From NCBI GenBank assembly GCA_032358255.1, contig JAULBX010028935.1, forward strand, positions 62,001 through 126,000: DNA of 64,000 nucleotides, read 5' to 3'. Below the pieces are notes generated by a model that searched no databases, was not told the origin of the DNA, and saw only the letters and a program-made list of their open reading frames with translations. This DNA comes from Heterotrichella gracilis. Its lineage: Eukaryota; Sar; Xanthophyceae; Tribonematales; Xanthonemataceae. Positions 35,930 through 48,214 of the stretch are shown here, piece by piece. Positions within the stretch are counted from its first letter, which is position 1, and each line of letters starts with the position of its first letter. Position numbers and translations under genes: made by a program.

Positions 35930-38633
35930 TCACGTGTCGGTCTTGGCTTTCTTCACCCCCATCATGGTTTTCAGCATCTCGTAGGTCACGAAGCGTATGC
36001 TGTTCTGCGGGACCACCTTGAGGCTGTTGGCGGCCCACCCCCGGTAGAAGCCTCGCATGCCCTCCTGCGCGGCAGGCAGGTGCCAGCTTTACATAGACCA
36101 CGTGTATGCATTGGGTATTGCTGGTAGGCATGGTCATGGACATAGTGGACGGGAGGGCAGCAGTGCCCTGCTGCGGAGTAGGTAGGTGCCAGCTTTAGGT
36201 GTGCCATGCAGGAAGCTGCATGCAGGCATGGTGGGGACCGTGCTGGATGAGAGCGCTGCAGTGCCCAGGGCATTGACTGGGGGTTTATGGAAAAGGAGTG
36301 CTTAGGCAATAAAAGGGGGGGGGAGATGGGACTAAACGCATAGTTTCTTCATTGTATCTGGGCCGCAACCCACCTTCCGCCATATCGTCCTGAATGCATC
36401 CAGCTGGCTTGTGTACACCTGGCCCTTCATCTGCATGCGTCGCCTGATGGTGTCAAGCGGGTAGCAGCTGGTGGCAGCCACGGTGCCCGAGAAAGCCCCA
36501 ATCAACAGGTTGGTGACAGCACTCTGCTCCCTGCAATGCCACCCAAGAAACCATCCGTGACCATTCACATATGGCACCTACTGATTTGATTTGTACCATG
36601 CATGGTTGCACGCGTATCTGCTGCCGAGCCTCCCTAGCAAAAATTTGCATTATTAAGTGCATGGTTGTCTGTCACGGTGCCCGAGAAACCCCCGATCAGC
36701 AGGTTGGTGACGGCACTCTGCTCCCTGCAACGCCACCCATGGAGCCACCCTTGGCAACCACGCACTCATACACATGGTAGTTTGCACGATGAAGACATTG
36801 GATGCTTGTCTGCAGTCATTATCACGCGCCTGTAGTGCAGATTTGCATTTTCTAAGCATAGTTGTCAAGTCAGCATGTGGGAAGGACCTCCCAGCCACAC
36901 ACACCTGAGCCATGTCAAGGGCAATGCCTGCCCAGCGGTGTCTCATTATTGAAAATGATTGCTTTTTTAGGGTGTAGGGTTTCGGGTGTAGGGTCTAGGG
37001 TGTAGGGTCTAGGGTGCACGCGCACCGTTGCACCCCCCCTTGGCTGTAGTACCACTTCTTTGTGAGGTCATAGGACGCAAAGTTGAACGCGGCGTAGGGC
37101 GCAATGCCCGCTAGGGTTGGGACCAAACCCTTGTAGAACGCCACCAGCCCTTCCGTCCGCGCCACAGTGATGAAGGCGTGGGTCATACCTGGGCAGCCAG
37201 CGGATGTGTGCTGATGAGCCATGGCGACGTAACCAGGCCAGTGTCATGACTCCAGATGGGCATGGTATCATGACGGTGTCATGACATCATGATGCCATGC
37301 CAATAACGTGTCATGACGATGCGTCCCACAGGCCAGTGGATGAGTGTTGGTGAGCCATGGCGATGTGACCAGGTGGTGACCACGTTGTACCTTAGCCCTA
37401 AACCCTAAACCCCCCAGGAGGGGTCTTTGTGGTGCAAGAGCAGGACGGCATGACGGCTGTGCATCTACCTGTGTATCCGCTGTTTGGCAGCGCCAGGCGC
37501 AACCGCACGGTGTCCAGGGGGTGCGTCAGGGCAGTGGCTGTCATGCCGGCACAGGCGCCGGCAAGGAGCCGCCGCACCATCGTCAGCTCACCATTCTGTG
37601 CAATGAAAGCATTCGATCAGCAGGCAGGCTGCATCTAGCCGTCAACTTTTGTATGCGTTCCAGGACCACAACCGGATGACCAGTCAACCTCCACCAGCTT
37701 GCGCCAAACAACTCTGTCCTGGCAATGCTAATGCCATTTGTGAATGAGATGTCTACGCAATGCTGTCCTTCCAGGCATTGCATTGGACTGGGCACAGGCA
37801 GATGGCAGATGTGCATGCGATACTGACCTCGTTGGCTACATGGCGCTTGTACAGATCGTTCGACATCAGCTGTGCAGCCGAGTAGGGAAATATCCGCACG
37901 ATGTTTGTTCCATTCCCCTTCCAAAAGGCCGCAACCCCCTCTTCCCTGCGCAGAAAAAATAAGTGGGCATTGGCTGGTGCAAAGAGACACCAAGTCCCAA
38001 GCGTGTTTGGCTTTGTAAGAGCGCTATGCAGGGACTACACCCTCTACACAGGCGTGCAGAATGGCATACAAGGTGGGGCGAGTGGGTGCAGTAGGGGGGT
38101 TAGGCAAGCAAACCTGTGTGTACCTGTAGATCTTGGCGGCTGCTTGCCACACCCCAGTGTATGCTGTTGCGCTTGCGTTGGAAGACGCTATGCCCTGCTG
38201 GCAACTGTTTGTCAATGGAGCGCCCTTTGTGGCTGCAAGGAACCAGCAGGTAAAGGGCAAACACAACCCACCTGGACCTGGAATAGGAGCTTGATCCTGT
38301 CGAGAGGTGCAGTGGCTGTCCTAGCTGTGGCGCCTGCTGCTCCTCCAGCCACAAACATACTGCATGACAGAATAACAGAATAAACCATGGGGTGTTCGCT
38401 GCAACTATTGCTTGCCATAGGCCACTCATATTCCACAGATTGCAAGGCAGTGCCTGTTCAGCCCCAGGGAACACCAGGAATGGGATACCAGCGTGCATGC
38501 GATCAGGGCGTGATTTGAGCAAGCACCTTGACTTTTCGATGGTTCTCCTGATCGTGGCCAATGCCGAAGACTCTGCTGCTGACTCGCGCGGTAATGGTGT
38601 GAAGGATACACAGCCCCTGCTGTGACCCTCCAT
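35930..38633 (-). CDS. Mitochondrial-carrier-family protein, adenine-nucleotide/PAPST-like
   Basis: Eight exons join in phase: 38633-38527, 38359-38272, 38194-38124, 37945-37828, 37595-37469, 37188-37026, 36530-36374, 36064-35930, giving about 321 residues. The three carrier signatures are 'APLDRIK', 'HPLDTVRLR' and 'YPLDTIRRRMQMKG'. Other hallmarks are 'FWKGNGTNIVRIFPYSAAQL', 'FYKGLVPTLAGIAPYAAFNF' and 'FYRGWAANSLKVVPQNSIRF'. Its closest kin in plants are the adenine-nucleotide/PAPS carriers of mitochondria or plastids; the pattern resembles TAAC, as in the gene at 23839-26793, but the N-terminus is short. Exon 3 has a doubled CAG acceptor (NAGNAG, 38200-38195), so one extra glutamine may be included in some transcripts. 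An in-frame ATG at 38654 is an alternative start. Intron 6 contains a partial copy of exon 7. Confidence 0.9.
36673..36742 (-). repeat. Partial copy of carrier exon 7 plus acceptor site
   Basis: About 70 bases nearly identical to 36478-36545, covering the start of exon 7 and its acceptor (aacaggttggtgacagcact-like). It lies in the intron upstream of the true exon and could act as a decoy or alternative exon start. Confidence 0.85.
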
Positions 38634-39278
38634 GCCAGCCCACTTGATAGGCACCCCACTGGCCGTGCTGGTTGTATGGCAGACCTCAGACGAACATGTC
38701 CCCGTTTGGGATGTCGTGCGATCCGTCAGCAGCCGTCTAAGAACTCAACTTTTGAACTGCATGCATGCATCTGACCGAAATGCAATCTGACTCTTCGAAC
38801 AGCTCGGAAAAACGCCAAGAGGACAACCCTCAACTTGAAAACAAAAAAATCAGAGTAATATCCGCATTAATTTGACATACAACAGCGCTGCGACTGGTTA
38901 AGGTGCCACAGTGGACATGGGCGAATAACTGACCTTTGGCGTGAGTGTCAGAGTATTTATAAGTTGATGTGGGACAGCACAGTCGTTCAAATGGGCATAT
39001 TCAGTAAGCCTCCTGCATTACTCCTTCACACCACCCATATTTTGTTGTGCCCTGGGCAAATTATTGAACCCGTACGACTGGTCGCATCCCAATGCCATGA
39101 ACGGACATGCCAATGGGCATGCTTTTGTTCCTGGCCACGACAACAGGCGCGGTTAACGGCTTGACGGTTGTTGCAAGAAACAATAAGATACAGTGTCGTC
39201 AGGCTGCGCACTGCCGGAGCTAGAGGACCGGCTTCTATGACAGACCATATGCATGCATTGCCGCACTGAGCAGTGACC
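38634..39278. promoter_or_regulatory. Divergent spacer between carrier and VPS50
   Basis: Both genes start outward from this 645-base region. An AT-rich tatttataag at about 38953 is the only TATA-like sequence seen and would suit VPS50. No other motif was recognised. Confidence 0.35.
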
Positions 39279-42200
39279 ATGCAGAAACTCCAGGCGAAGT
39301 TTGCAACGGCCCTGACCCTCGGTGGCATCCGCAAAAAGTCCAGGAATTTGGGTGATGGCAGCGACCCGAATGCCCTCAGCCCCAGGAGCCTGGCAGCTGA
39401 GAGGAAAACCAGGGAAGAGATACTGAACTCGTTGCCCCCTGACTACTTTGAAGGAGAGTTCGATGCAGCCCTGTACGAGCTCAAGCAGCTGCCACCCACA
39501 TTTAAAGACTCGCACATAGAAGAAACCACAGAAGACAGGACAGCGGTTCTGGAAGTAAGACCACTGCTCAGTTCAGCAATTAACGCTCAGGTCCCCTCAG
39601 GACTGCCTTCTGAAGCTTATTGTCATGGGGCTTGTTTTGCAACCATTGCTGCAGGTGGTCAGTGAGCTGCTCTCAGCCCACGTGCTGCAGAACTATGACA
39701 AGTTTGTGGATGGCATCAACGAGGTGGGCGACATCGAAAACACTCTCAAGGGCGCTGTGGCACAGACCAGGGAGTCGAGGAAAGACCTGGCCTATGCCAT
39801 AGAGGAGGTGTCCTGCAACATCCGCATTGCACAGCAGACCAAGAGGAAGCAGGCCCTTGTCCAGCTCCTTGAAGTGCTCCTGAAGCTCCAACAAGCAGAC
39901 AACCTCCGGGCTGCACTGAGGTATGGACACAGCCTTTCATGCTGTGCACAACCAACCCCTTACCCCGGCGTTGGCTAATGGCACTGCCGCGCCGGCCATC
40001 CTGGGCGGACAGTGCGCTGGTGTCCTGCCCATATGCCCCCTCAATTCACGCGCTTTGCCATTGCCTTTCCTTCTCCTTCTGCTGCTGTGCAATACTTGAC
40101 CCAGCGGCCCAGCTACAGGTCGAGGTCTCACACACTGCACCATTCTGCTCCAGGGAAGCCCAGGAGGCTGGTGATTATGCGGAAGCCTTCTGGCTGTGCA
40201 CCCAGACCTGCAAGCTCATGGAGGACCTCACCATGTTCAAGGTAAGGGGGCTGCGCAGAGGAGGGTGTAGGGTTTTCATCTTGATTGGAAACCCTACATG
40301 GATTGGGGGACGATTCTCAGTGCATTGAGTGCTTCAAGGTGAACAGCCTACATAGCTATTGGATTTTCACAGCAACTTCACCCATTACAACTTGCTACGC
40401 TGACAACAAATTGCGGGTACGATTCATCAGGGCCTCGCTTGCAGGTTGCAGAAGCAATGACCGCGACCATCAACAAGCTGTATGAAGAAACGTTGCAGCA
40501 TCTGGAGATGGCGCTCACTGCAGTCTGCCACGACTTCCAGCCCCAGACGTACAGCAAGGTGGGTGAACAACCCTTAGCATTGGCCCTTAAACCCTAGACA
40601 GCAAGATGGGTGGACAACCCAGTTGAAACCTATTAAACCCTCTTGCATGGTGGTGCTCGGGAGCATCTCTGCTACCTGCAAATGCTTCCATGTTGCTGGC
40701 CAATGTGCCATGCATGTTGAAAGTTCACAGTGGCAGCAAGCAAGAGCGCCAATGCTTCAGTCTGCTGAAGCCATGGTCGTAATTTAAATTTTGGAAATTT
40801 AAATGTCTGAAGCAAATGTCTGAAATTATAACATGTTCTTTTTTAGCAAATGTCTGAAATTATAACATGTTCTTTTTTTGCAGGTGCTGGAGGGGTACAT
40901 GTGAGGTCTCAAACTTCTTGTAAAACTTCCTATAAAAGTCCAATTTATAAATAATGTAATAATTATTTACAAACATTTGCAGGTGCTTGAGGGGTACATG
41001 TTCCTTGGCAGCGTGGGCCAGCTGGGCGAGGAGGTCAAGACCTGCTTCACCAACGTGATCAACACAGCGGTGCTGCGCGTGGTGCGGGGCATCGTGCTGG
41101 CCCGCAGCGGCTTTGCTGAGCGTGCAGAGCAGCTGAGCACACTGCAGGAGATTGTCAAATGCCTGGCTTCCGACCTTTTCCGGACATGCTTGGCGAGGGT
41201 AGGTGCTGATCGCCGCTGCATTGCTTGCTAAGATCATACTTCAGTCTGTTACAACAGCTGTGGACATTGGTTAGTTGTTTGGTACATGCAAAGTAGCGAT
41301 GCAGCCAGGGTAGCAGCATTGCATGCAGCGGCTTTGCAGAGCGTGCAGAGCAGCTGAGCACCCTGCAAGAGATCATGAAGTGCCTGGCCTCTGACCTGTT
41401 CCGCTTGCTTGGTGAGGATAGGTGCTGATCGCCCTCACCCACAGGTCAGTCCTTTAAATCGCCTGCTCCCTATTTTACGCCATGCTCTTTGCTTATGTAG
41501 GTTCTTATGGTGATTTTTGACATCCTTGTCTCCCACCACACCATGGTCAAGTGGCACGAGGCCTGCTTGGAGCAGCACATGGTGGAAGTGCAGCGCCTGG
41601 AGGCTCGCTTGAAGCCGCTAGCAGGTGCAAAGCTGTTGAGCTCATACAAGGGTTAAGGGTGTAGTCAGGGTTTGGACCCGCTTGAAACAGCTACCAGGTG
41701 CAAAGCTGTCCCACGTGCTCTGCATATTGTGTGGTATTGCAAGGCTTTACAAAAACTTTAGCTTCAAGCGAGTAAACCCTTGCAATAACTTGCCATTCCC
41801 AGCAAGCAAGTGCAATGGCTATCCCCCTTGTACTCCCTCAGGTTCATCAGATGGTCTGTCCTCACCATTCGCTGAAGCTTCAGCATATGGGCATGCGGAT
41901 GGGGAGGCACAAAATCATCTGCCTGCACAATCCAGCGAAGCACAGGTAAAAACGCAATTTCAGGCGCAAAGCCACAATAGCCTTGCAGTGCCATGTCTTG
42001 CTTGATAAGTACCATGCGCTTGATCACAGCCTTGTCTGTCAGAGACATGCAAATTCCGCTGACAACGCCGGTGCTCCATTGCGTACAGGCAGTGGAGTCA
42101 AAGCTGCGTGAGGAGCTGGAATGGGGGGAATCTCTAAACCCCAAGTGCAGGGAGACCCTAAACCCTAATCCATTGCCATTTGTGTACAGGCAGCAGAGTC

Positions 42201-45200
42201 GAAGCTGCGGGAGGAGCTGGAATGGGGGGAGGTGCTGCGCACAGTGCATGCAGGGCTCATTGGCGGGCGGAAGCTGCTGTGGGATGAAGCGGCCAGAAAG
42301 ATTGGCATACTGCTCTCGTCGCCAGCGGCATTTGAAGGGGAGCATTTCCTTCAGGTGCGAGAAGCCTGTAAAACTACTGGCGCTGGTGTTATTATCGGTG
42401 ATAAAAAGCAAAGGGGGTCGGGGTCCCTTCTCTGAGTGTGCTTAATGTGTATAATACAATATCTAGAGGTCCATTGCACACGACATCGCAGCCTGCCTAA
42501 TGCATACGAATCCTCTGTCGCATGCACAGTGAAAGGTATGCCTTTCAGGATAAAATAGCGGCTTCCCTGTGCATGCATGATCATCCATGTCAATAAATGT
42601 CCCGTGAATTAGGTGCTGGAGTGGACCTTGAAGTGATTTGATGTCTCCCCCTTGAAGTGATTTGATGTCTCCCTTGGTGCAGGTGCTGGAGTGGACCAAC
42701 CGGATAGTGAGCGCTGGCGAGGCGTTCAGTGGCACAGAAGCTTCCGGGCTGCGCACCTCGTTGCAAAAGCAGAGCGGCAACTTCTTCAAGGCCTTCCACA
42801 CGTCAAACATGGAGGTAGCATTGGCCAAACCCTAAACAAATTCAGTTTGGCGACCTAGCTGATAGCTGGTTTTAGACAGGCACATTTTATCGTGTGTTAG
42901 CGCAATACTGGCTGCTATTTGGCTGGCCTGCTGGAGCGCATGTGATAAGGGCACTGCAGCAGCACAGCCAGGCCAGCAAATAGGTTTTGCGGCCACCAGG
43001 TTACGCGTATAAACCAAGGATGGTAATATAAAAATTATACTATCATCATGTTACATAATGATGTGAATAAAGGGCTGGTGTATGCCGCTGAAATGAGAAG
43101 TTCTACGATTCACACAGTAGCCCATCAAAAGCATTGTATCTGCTTATATTGGATCCGGTGCCCATGCTCATGCAGGCGTTGAAGAGCATGCTGGACAAGG
43201 AGCTCTGGAAGCGGCTCCCAGCCATCCCAGGAGGCCTGCCCAGCCTGCGGGAGGCCCTGTGCAACCCCAGCTACACGGAGGCGCATGCGCCTGGGGATGG
43301 CTCGCTGGTCTCCTTCGATGCCTGGGCCGCCACAGGGAACCCATGGCGGAAAGGTAACACTTGAGATACTGGGAAATGGGCAGAAATTGCTAGATTTGGA
43401 TAATGTGTTTCGGCATATGATGTTGTTGTTGAGTAAAAGGGTTGCCTGAGCTGCCTGGGAAGGGAATCCATGGCGAAAAGGTAATGTGGGGGCTCACGTC
43501 CTCAGGGCCCTTGTCGAGGACTATTAGTTGCTCTGGAAACAGTAAAATGGTGTTTCGACTATGTGCAAATCGACTCACCTGGCTCTGTTTTGAGCCCTGC
43601 CTTTAATTCCAGAAAATTCCTTCAAGTTGAAAATGCATTCTCGTTGCCGCAGGCGAGGCAAAGAAGCAAAAACGGAAGGAGAACCGCCCCCGCCTGGGCT
43701 TCTCCGGCTCTGTGTCTCTGATGGATGACGATAGGGCGTCTCGGCTCCTTGAGGTGGACGATTATGGCCTGCCCAGGAGGGTGTCCACAGAGGCAGGATC
43801 ACCGGGAGGTGGGTGAGCTGCAGGCCAGCACATGACCTGCCACTGACGATCGTGTGTGGTTTTGGGTTTGAATGTCAGGGTTTGGGCCCAAAATCCTGGC
43901 CTTCAACCCATGTTACCATAGCTTGGCTAAGGAGCACTGTGCATTGCCAGTGCATGATTTGTGTCGCTGAATCTTGTAACCTTCAAACCTAACCCCTCAT
44001 CTCAAACCTGGCGCAGGCAGCACGCGGCCTGCCACCGATGACTCTGAGACCTCCACCAGCGTGTACCCTATTGCTGAGGAGGACGAGCCGGATGAGGTGT
44101 ATGGGGATGCAATTGACGAGGACTCCCAGCAGGTGACCGCCAGAAATAAAAAGAATTATTATCTAATGGTTTTCAAATGTTGAAGTCATGAGGGGCAGTT
44201 ACTAGCCTTGTGATGAGCTGTACTGCAAGTGCCTACGCGATTCCTAAAGTATCTAATCATTACCCCAGTGTAGGGTACTGCTGTTTAGGGTTCAGTTATA
44301 GCCCAAAAGTGATTTAGCAGCATCCATCAGCTGACAACCCTAGCTTAGGTTGTTAGAACATTTAGGTAGCTGTTAGTAACAGTGGCCAGGTTGTTAGAAC
44401 ATTTAGGTAGCTGTTAGTAACAGTGGCCATTTCTGTTGCATCTCGGCAGGTGACCATCAGGGCTCAGCCCACCGACCTTGCGTCCACGTCAGCGCACTCT
44501 GACAGCGACTTCCCCACCATGACAAACGCGTCCTGGCGCATGGTCAAGTGGATGAAGGACTACGGGGAGCTCATGCGGTAGGTGGCAAAGTCTGTTAGGA
44601 ATGCGGGGACGATGGTCAAATGTGTGCAACATGGGCCATCACATGAGCATCAAACAATTGGGGCTGGTTAAGCAAGCAGCCAAGGGACGCCACCAAAGGA
44701 TCAAGGGATGAAGGACCATGGGGCTTGGCCACAGTGTACGGTGGCGCGTGCATCTGCTGATTGAGCTGTGCATGCTGCACACCCGCTGCATTTGTCTGGG
44801 ACATAATGAACTGAAATTTTGAGACGAATATTTCATTTCATCAGCAAAGCTTGCTACGCTTGACTGCTGTGGTTATGAGGTTTGCAGTATGCGTTTCGCA
44901 GGGTGCTGCGCACGGCCTCCACCACTGTCTATGGCGGCGTGTGCGAGCTGTTTGAGCTGTACCTGCTGCACACCTTCTGCACCTTCAGCGGCATCAGCAT
45001 CCAGGAGATCCACGCCTCGGCCACAAACCCTCACCAGGGTTTGGGCCACCGGGACGCCGTCACGCCCAGGCTGAAGACCACGCTGGAGCGGATCGTGCTG
45101 GAGAGCCTGAGCAAGTACAGGAGCATCGTGCCCCCGCCCTCCACCATTGCGGCGGTGCGGCCGGCCATGCCAGGTGAGGCTGCCTGTGGCATTGCACACA

Positions 45201-48200
45201 CCCCCTGCCATGACTGTGTAATAAATGTGTCCTAAATGTGTGCCCTTCAGGGCCACGCAAGGCAGTAAGCCGTTGGCATTCTGTTTGTTTGTTATAAAAA
45301 TTAACAAACGTTTTGCCACCTTATAAAAAGTAAAAGCACTGTGCGTGTTGCGATATGTGATCCTGCGCTGCACAATATCACGCACATTTCCATTTTTTGT
45401 GTTGTGTGGAATTTCTGTTCTTGGTATGACCTCACGTGTGTGCTCCACCAGCTGCACCAGCTCCGCTGGAGGCCTCACCAGAGAAACTGTCATCCTCATC
45501 CGCCTTCCAGCGGTTCAAGGAGAAGGCAGCAGCAGGCATGTCGATGCGATTCGCCGGCAACGCCGCGCAGTCCTTGGGCGCGGAGCACTCTGGCATGTCG
45601 TTTGAAGGGGCGGCTGGCAACGAGCCGACTGTCATCTCAAATGCAGGTGGGGACCTGGCAATGCTGTGCATTGTCACTGCTAGGGTTGCTCTAGGGTCGA
45701 TAAGCATGATTTGACAGTCTGATGCTGCGGCTGGTGCTGTAGGATTGGTCCTGTGCTGAGGATTCAGGTGCAGTCTTCAATGCATGGGGACAGTGAACAC
45801 AGCTGTCGGTGTATTGCTCTGCAAACAAGCCGTGGGTGGCATGCTGCACATCTGCAACGCTCCTTCACATTGCGCGTTCTTGGCACATGGGTCGCATGGA
45901 TCAGCATTGCACCCTGATCATCACTGATTTTGCTGGTGCACGTGCAGGCAACCTGTTTGGGCTCCAGGAGCGCGCGGTGGCTGTTGAGTCGCTGTCAGCG
46001 GTGGCCAACGAGCTGAAGAAGGCGCGGGGGGCGCTGCAGGCACTGCTGCCCACAGCTGAGTATGCGGCGCTGGACAGCTTCTACCAGAGGACTGTGGGCG
46101 CAACAGGTGAGTGTCCATTTCTCAGGGGGGGGAGTTGCCAATCAAAACTCCATGTTTGCTCACGTCTGTGTCTTTGGATTGACATTTAATTTTGGTAAAT
46201 TTCCCAAAAAGTTGCAACATGCTTTATATGTAGGTATATCGATTTCGTGTCCCTTCGCGCCACCAAGAGCTGCCTGATTGTCCCTCCTACTGTGTCACAC
46301 GGTGGTCCCCTCACTGAAGCACGCTGGGAGGTTACATTACATTATACCCCCACCCCCCATTTCATGCCCATCAAAAGTCCTGCCCCCCCTGCAGTGGACA
46401 TGCGGGAGTCCATCCTGCGCACGGGTGCGCGCCTCAACCTGCCCCTGCGCTGGGTGCCTGAGCGCATCGCGGCGCAGAGCTACGTGCTGGCCGAGCCTCC
46501 CTTCAAGCACCAGCCGTGGGTTGACGAGCTGCTGGCCAATGTGGATGTGTTCAAGCACAGGCTGGCGCAGGTGGCCAACCTGGGGCAGGACAGTATACAG
46601 CAGGTGGGCGTGGCAGGGCTGGAATCTGCACATTATGGCAGTGCCAAACAATTTTGCAATGCTAGATGTTAATGAAAGACCCAGTTGACATGATATTGGC
46701 CTCTTAAAGGGGTCTTTTAATATGGTAATGATATAATTTTGGTATGGGGTTGGTTTTGTTTTAGTATAGTGGTGCCAAATGGGTTTGTTTCGGTATAAGG
46801 GTGCAGTTAGGGCCTATACTAATATAGGACCACCTTGAATGGGTCAGTTTTGGTATAGTGCCACAAACATGGCCAAATATGGTATGTGGTTTCAGAACCC
46901 TAATTTTAGGGCATGGCCAACTCAACATAAACCCTTTAGAATATTTCCCTTGCAGGTTTAGGGTTATTTAGTGTGCCCTGCAGGGTATAATAGTGATTTC
47001 TTCCTGGCAGGTAGACCCTTCAAGGGTTTGGCCTGCGGGAATAGGGTTATGTAGAGTGCCCTGCAGGGTTTAACAGTATGTTCCCTGAAATATATACCCT
47101 TGTCGGGTTGTCCATTTGGTTAGGGTTTATTTCACTCCTGTGCGGGGTGTAGGTTTAGTTAACCCTTGTCGGGTTTTCAGGCTTATACAAAGAATGGTGA
47201 TATATATACCAAACTGTCCTTTGCTGCAGTGCTTATACGAAAACAAACCCATTTCGGGGGCTTATACCAAAATAAACCCATTCAAGACCCTTATACCAAA
47301 ACAAATCCATCCCCATACTAAAAAAAACCGTGACCCTTGATATCAAGCCACGTGCACATAAAGCAGCTCAGCTCAGCTGCCCCCTTAACTTCCTCGTAAT
47401 TGCTGTGGGTTATAGCTGTCTGGCAAGCCGTGCACATAAAACCCCAAACAAAACCCTAACGCAAACCCTAATCGGTGCTGTGTGCTCCAGCTGTGGGACC
47501 ACTCCTGCACCTACGTGGCTGAGCTCATCCTGGACGGCATCTCGCGGGTCAAGAAGTGCACGCTGGAGGGGCGGGCGGGCATGTCTGTTGACCTGCAGGC
47601 GGTGTCACATGGGCTGGCCAGGCTGGCGCCCAAGGAGACGCACATCAACATGCGGCTGGTGGACACGTACATCAAGGTGGGGTGGCCATGCATTTCGAGG
47701 TTCTGAGGTACAGCTGTTGTTTTGGTACTAAAGACGAATGCGCGGTATTATGAAATGGGCAACTTTTATAGAATGCAGAAACGTTACTGGAACCTCTGAT
47801 CGGTTCGTCAACAACGAGATGTACCAAATGCAATTATCTGCTAATCTCAAATGCTCGACATCGTTGCCCCCATTGGCTTTGGGGCGCAGCATGCATTGCG
47901 CCATCACTAGGTTTCCGGCTGATAATTGTCGGAAGGTGGTGAACAGCTTGAGCATTTGCCCCCTGTGTAATAGCCCCGGCTTTGCTAGTGGAGTGTTTTA
48001 TAGCATACCTTTTGCCCTGCAGGGTTTCTACATCCCACCTCTGGAGTTCAGCCATTGGGCGCAGACGCACCCAGAATACACGCACGACCAGGTTATGGCG
48101 CTCATTGGGTGCATCGCAGAGTCGAGCGGCATGAAGCGAAAGGATAAGAACATCCTGCTGCAGCAGATTGAGGAGAACCTGAAAGCGTTGAATGTCAACT

Positions 48201-48214
48201 TCATGGCTGGGTGA
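39279..48214 (+). CDS. VPS50 / syndetin (CCDC132) homologue
   Basis: Nineteen exons join in phase to about 1091 residues: 39279-39554, 39655-39920, 40154-40241, 40445-40558, 40983-41198, 41501-41624, 41842-41945, 42190-42354, 42683-42814, 43176-43353, 43653-43808, 44017-44132, 44450-44577, 44902-45173, 45452-45646, 45948-46106, 46395-46603, 47491-47676, 48023-48214. Family hallmarks: the N-terminal 'LPPDYFEGEFDAALYELKQL', the coiled-coil Vps54-N-like part ('IEEVSCNIRIAQQTKRKQAL'), and the C-terminal 'LVDTYIKGFYIPPLEF' with 'WAQTHPEYT'. VPS50 replaces VPS54 in the EARP complex, which tethers vesicles for recycling from endosomes. The middle (about residues 400-620) holds acidic low-complexity linkers. 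The family in animals is about 960 residues, so this is slightly longer. The ATG at 39279 is chosen as the first in frame. Several introns contain partial copies of adjacent exons (listed separately). Confidence 0.93.
40811..40901 (+). repeat. 34-bp tandem repeat and decoy copy of VPS50 exon 5 start
   Basis: A 34-base unit starting agcaaatgtctgaaattata occurs twice (40811-40844, 40845-40878). It is followed by cag and gtgctggaggggtacatg (884-901), a copy of the start of the real exon 5 at 40983. The decoy is followed at once by TGA, so its use would truncate the protein. Confidence 0.85.
41325..41432 (+). repeat. Duplicate of the VPS50 exon 5 end
   Basis: About 105 bases repeating 41104-41211, including the exon 5 end and its donor region (ataggtgctgatcgcc). 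It lies in intron 5 and keeps an open frame. Confidence 0.88.
42081..42131 (+). repeat. Decoy copy of VPS50 exon 8 start
   Basis: About 50 bases, acceptor included (gtacag, exon from 42089), repeat the true exon 8 start at 42190: both read 'ESKLREELEWGE'. The decoy runs on into an unrelated sequence. Confidence 0.88.
42611..42627 (+). repeat. Short decoy copy of VPS50 exon 9 start
   Basis: aggtgctggagtggacc at 42611-42627 repeats the exon 9 start at 42681-42697. Two copies of ttgaagtgatttgatgtctc lie between. Confidence 0.75.
43451..43486 (+). repeat. Partial copy of VPS50 exon 10 end with donor
   Basis: gaatccatggcgaaaaggta resembles the exon 10 end at about 43337-43356 including the donor. 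It lies in intron 10. Confidence 0.7.
44348..44429. repeat. Perfect 41-bp tandem duplication in VPS50 intron 12
   Basis: 44348-44388 and 44389-44429 are identical (start ggttgttagaacatttaggt). The surrounding intron is itself flanked by the same 10 bases, gcaggtgacc, at its two splice seams. Confidence 0.93.
46737..47324. mobile_element. MITE-like terminal-inverted-repeat element in VPS50 intron 17
   Basis: About 590 bases. The left end (tggttttgttttagtata after gtatgggg) and the right end, read on the other strand, carry the same motifs in the same order: gtatgggg, tttgttttggtata, gaatgggttt. Inverted arms are roughly 80-100 bases and imperfect. The inside has two copies of a ~100-base segment with gtgccctgcagggt. 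No transposase is present, so it is non-autonomous; family unknown. Confidence 0.65.
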
